Shown piece by piece: positions 63,545 to 64,000 of a stretch of DNA of 64,000 nt. The notes below the pieces were generated by a model, which saw only the letters and a list, made by a program, of their open reading frames with translations, was not told the origin of the DNA and ran no database searches. Both the position numbers and the translations under genes were made by a program. The DNA comes from Psychrosphaera sp. F3M07 (GTDB lineage Bacteria; Pseudomonadota; Gammaproteobacteria; Enterobacterales; Alteromonadaceae): positions 57,173 to 121,172 of the forward strand of contig NZ_JAHKPJ010000021.1 in assembly GCF_018860345.1 (NCBI RefSeq). Reading direction: 5' to 3'. The number at the start of each line of letters is the position of its first letter. Position 1 is the stretch's first letter.

Positions 63545-64000
63545 ATGATCATTCATAATCAGGTTCATGATATTCCAACGCCGACTGGTGTTATGCGTAC
63601 TAAGGTGTATAAACCACAAGAGCAGGGCACTTATCCTGCTATCGTATTTTATTCAGAGATATTTCAATTAACGGCGCCTATTGAAAGAACGGCGGCAATT
63701 TTGGCTGGTCATGGTTTTGTGGTATTAGTTCCAGAGGTCTTTCATGAGTTAAACCCAATTGGTACTGTTTTAGGTTATGACGATGCGGGTAAAGACAAAG
63801 GCAATCAGGATAAGTGGACTAAGCCGCTTGAACATCACGATAGTGATACGCAAGCAATGGTGGAATTTATTACATCACAAGATTACTGCACGGGTAAGAT
63901 TGGCGTAATGGGAGTATGTATTGGTGGCCATTTGGCGTACAGAGCTGCATTAAATGAACATGTATTAGCGGCTTGCTGTTTATACGCAACGGATATTCAC
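63545..64000 (+). CDS. Dienelactone hydrolase family protein (partial, cut by window end)
   Basis: The first 152 codons of an alpha/beta hydrolase, open to the window edge. Family marks are P-A-I-V-F-Y-S-E-I-F (oxyanion region), V-P-E-V-F-H-E-L and the nucleophile elbow G-V-C-I-G-G-H (Cys as nucleophile, as in dienelactone hydrolase rather than Ser). The Asp and His of the triad would lie beyond the window. An AAGAAG ribosome-binding site precedes the ATG. The true substrate is unknown; many DLH-fold proteins do not act on dienelactone. Confidence 0.82.
   Translation, partial: MIIHNQVHDIPTPTGVMRTKVYKPQEQGTYPAIVFYSEIFQLTAPIERTAAILAGHGFVVLVPEVFHELNPIGTVLGYDDAGKDKGNQDKWTKPLEHHDSDTQAMVEFITSQDYCTGKIGVMGVCIGGHLAYRAALNEHVLAACCLYATDIH

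Noticed and set aside
1-64000. tRNA, rRNA, CRISPR array, prophage or known riboswitch
   Set aside because: None was seen by eye on either strand; a covariance-model scan would be needed to exclude small RNAs.

Overview
This is a chromosomal window from an AT-rich, Gram-negative marine gammaproteobacterium, most likely of the order Alteromonadales (Catenovulum / Colwellia / Alteromonas-like). The evidence is gene content: DUF3083, DUF3718 and DUF2878/DUF3833 proteins, a YeiP-type EF-P paralogue, ZapE, two RhlE-like helicases, many GGDEF/EAL proteins and a MITE-like repeat. The genus cannot be fixed from the sequence alone. No rRNA, tRNA, CRISPR array, phage or intact transposase gene was seen.

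Layout. 0-3.3 kb: an accessory stretch with two copies of a ~90-bp repeat, several CATCCATG-type hairpins and three membrane proteins of unknown role, one with a GIDE-like domain. 3.5-8.8 kb: a NatAB-like ABC exporter, a GNAT-PaiB fusion, and a divergent MocR-type regulator. 9.2-15.3 kb: a PD-(D/E)XK-like orphan, a SulP anion transporter, and a large ammonium-transporter/PAS/GGDEF/EAL fusion. 15.6-26.3 kb: mostly single genes, including a TPR-diguanylate cyclase, zapE, a chromosomal Qnr-family pentapeptide protein, an MtfA-like peptidase, a VOC protein and a haloacid-dehalogenase-like hydrolase. 26.3-27.0 kb: an AhpD-like gene behind a promoter carrying two near-identical palindromic operators. 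27.1-34.0 kb: a Cus-type copper/silver efflux operon whose adaptor has a CusF-like tail lacking the known metal ligands. 34.0-36.7 kb: a LacI regulator and a sucrose-phosphorylase-family enzyme with a matching operator. 36.9-38.6 kb: a three-gene DUF2878 / chalcone-isomerase-like / DUF3833 operon. 38.6-40.9 kb: an EAL protein. 41.1-47.5 kb: an 8-bp tandem repeat, then an unusual operon (class III aminotransferase, PHP-glycosyltransferase fusion, phosphatidylserine-decarboxylase homologue, Mpo1/DUF962-like protein). 47.8-64 kb: a MASE1-CHASE hybrid kinase, topB, yeiP, a GMC oxidoreductase, two rhlE-like helicases, a MITE-like element, a DUF3083 gene, an EAL protein, hpf, dgkA, a Nudix hydrolase, and a dienelactone-hydrolase gene cut by the window end.

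How the genes work together. Second-messenger signalling recurs: four c-di-GMP proteins (one DGC, one DGC/PDE fused to an ammonium channel, two EAL proteins with degenerate GGDEF domains) plus one hybrid kinase. Membrane-lipid functions recur as well (dgkA, the psd-containing operon, the DUF2878 cluster). The 41-47 kb operon is my best candidate for an undescribed pathway: its four members imply an amino- and sugar-modified lipid or envelope molecule, but the product is inferred, not seen.
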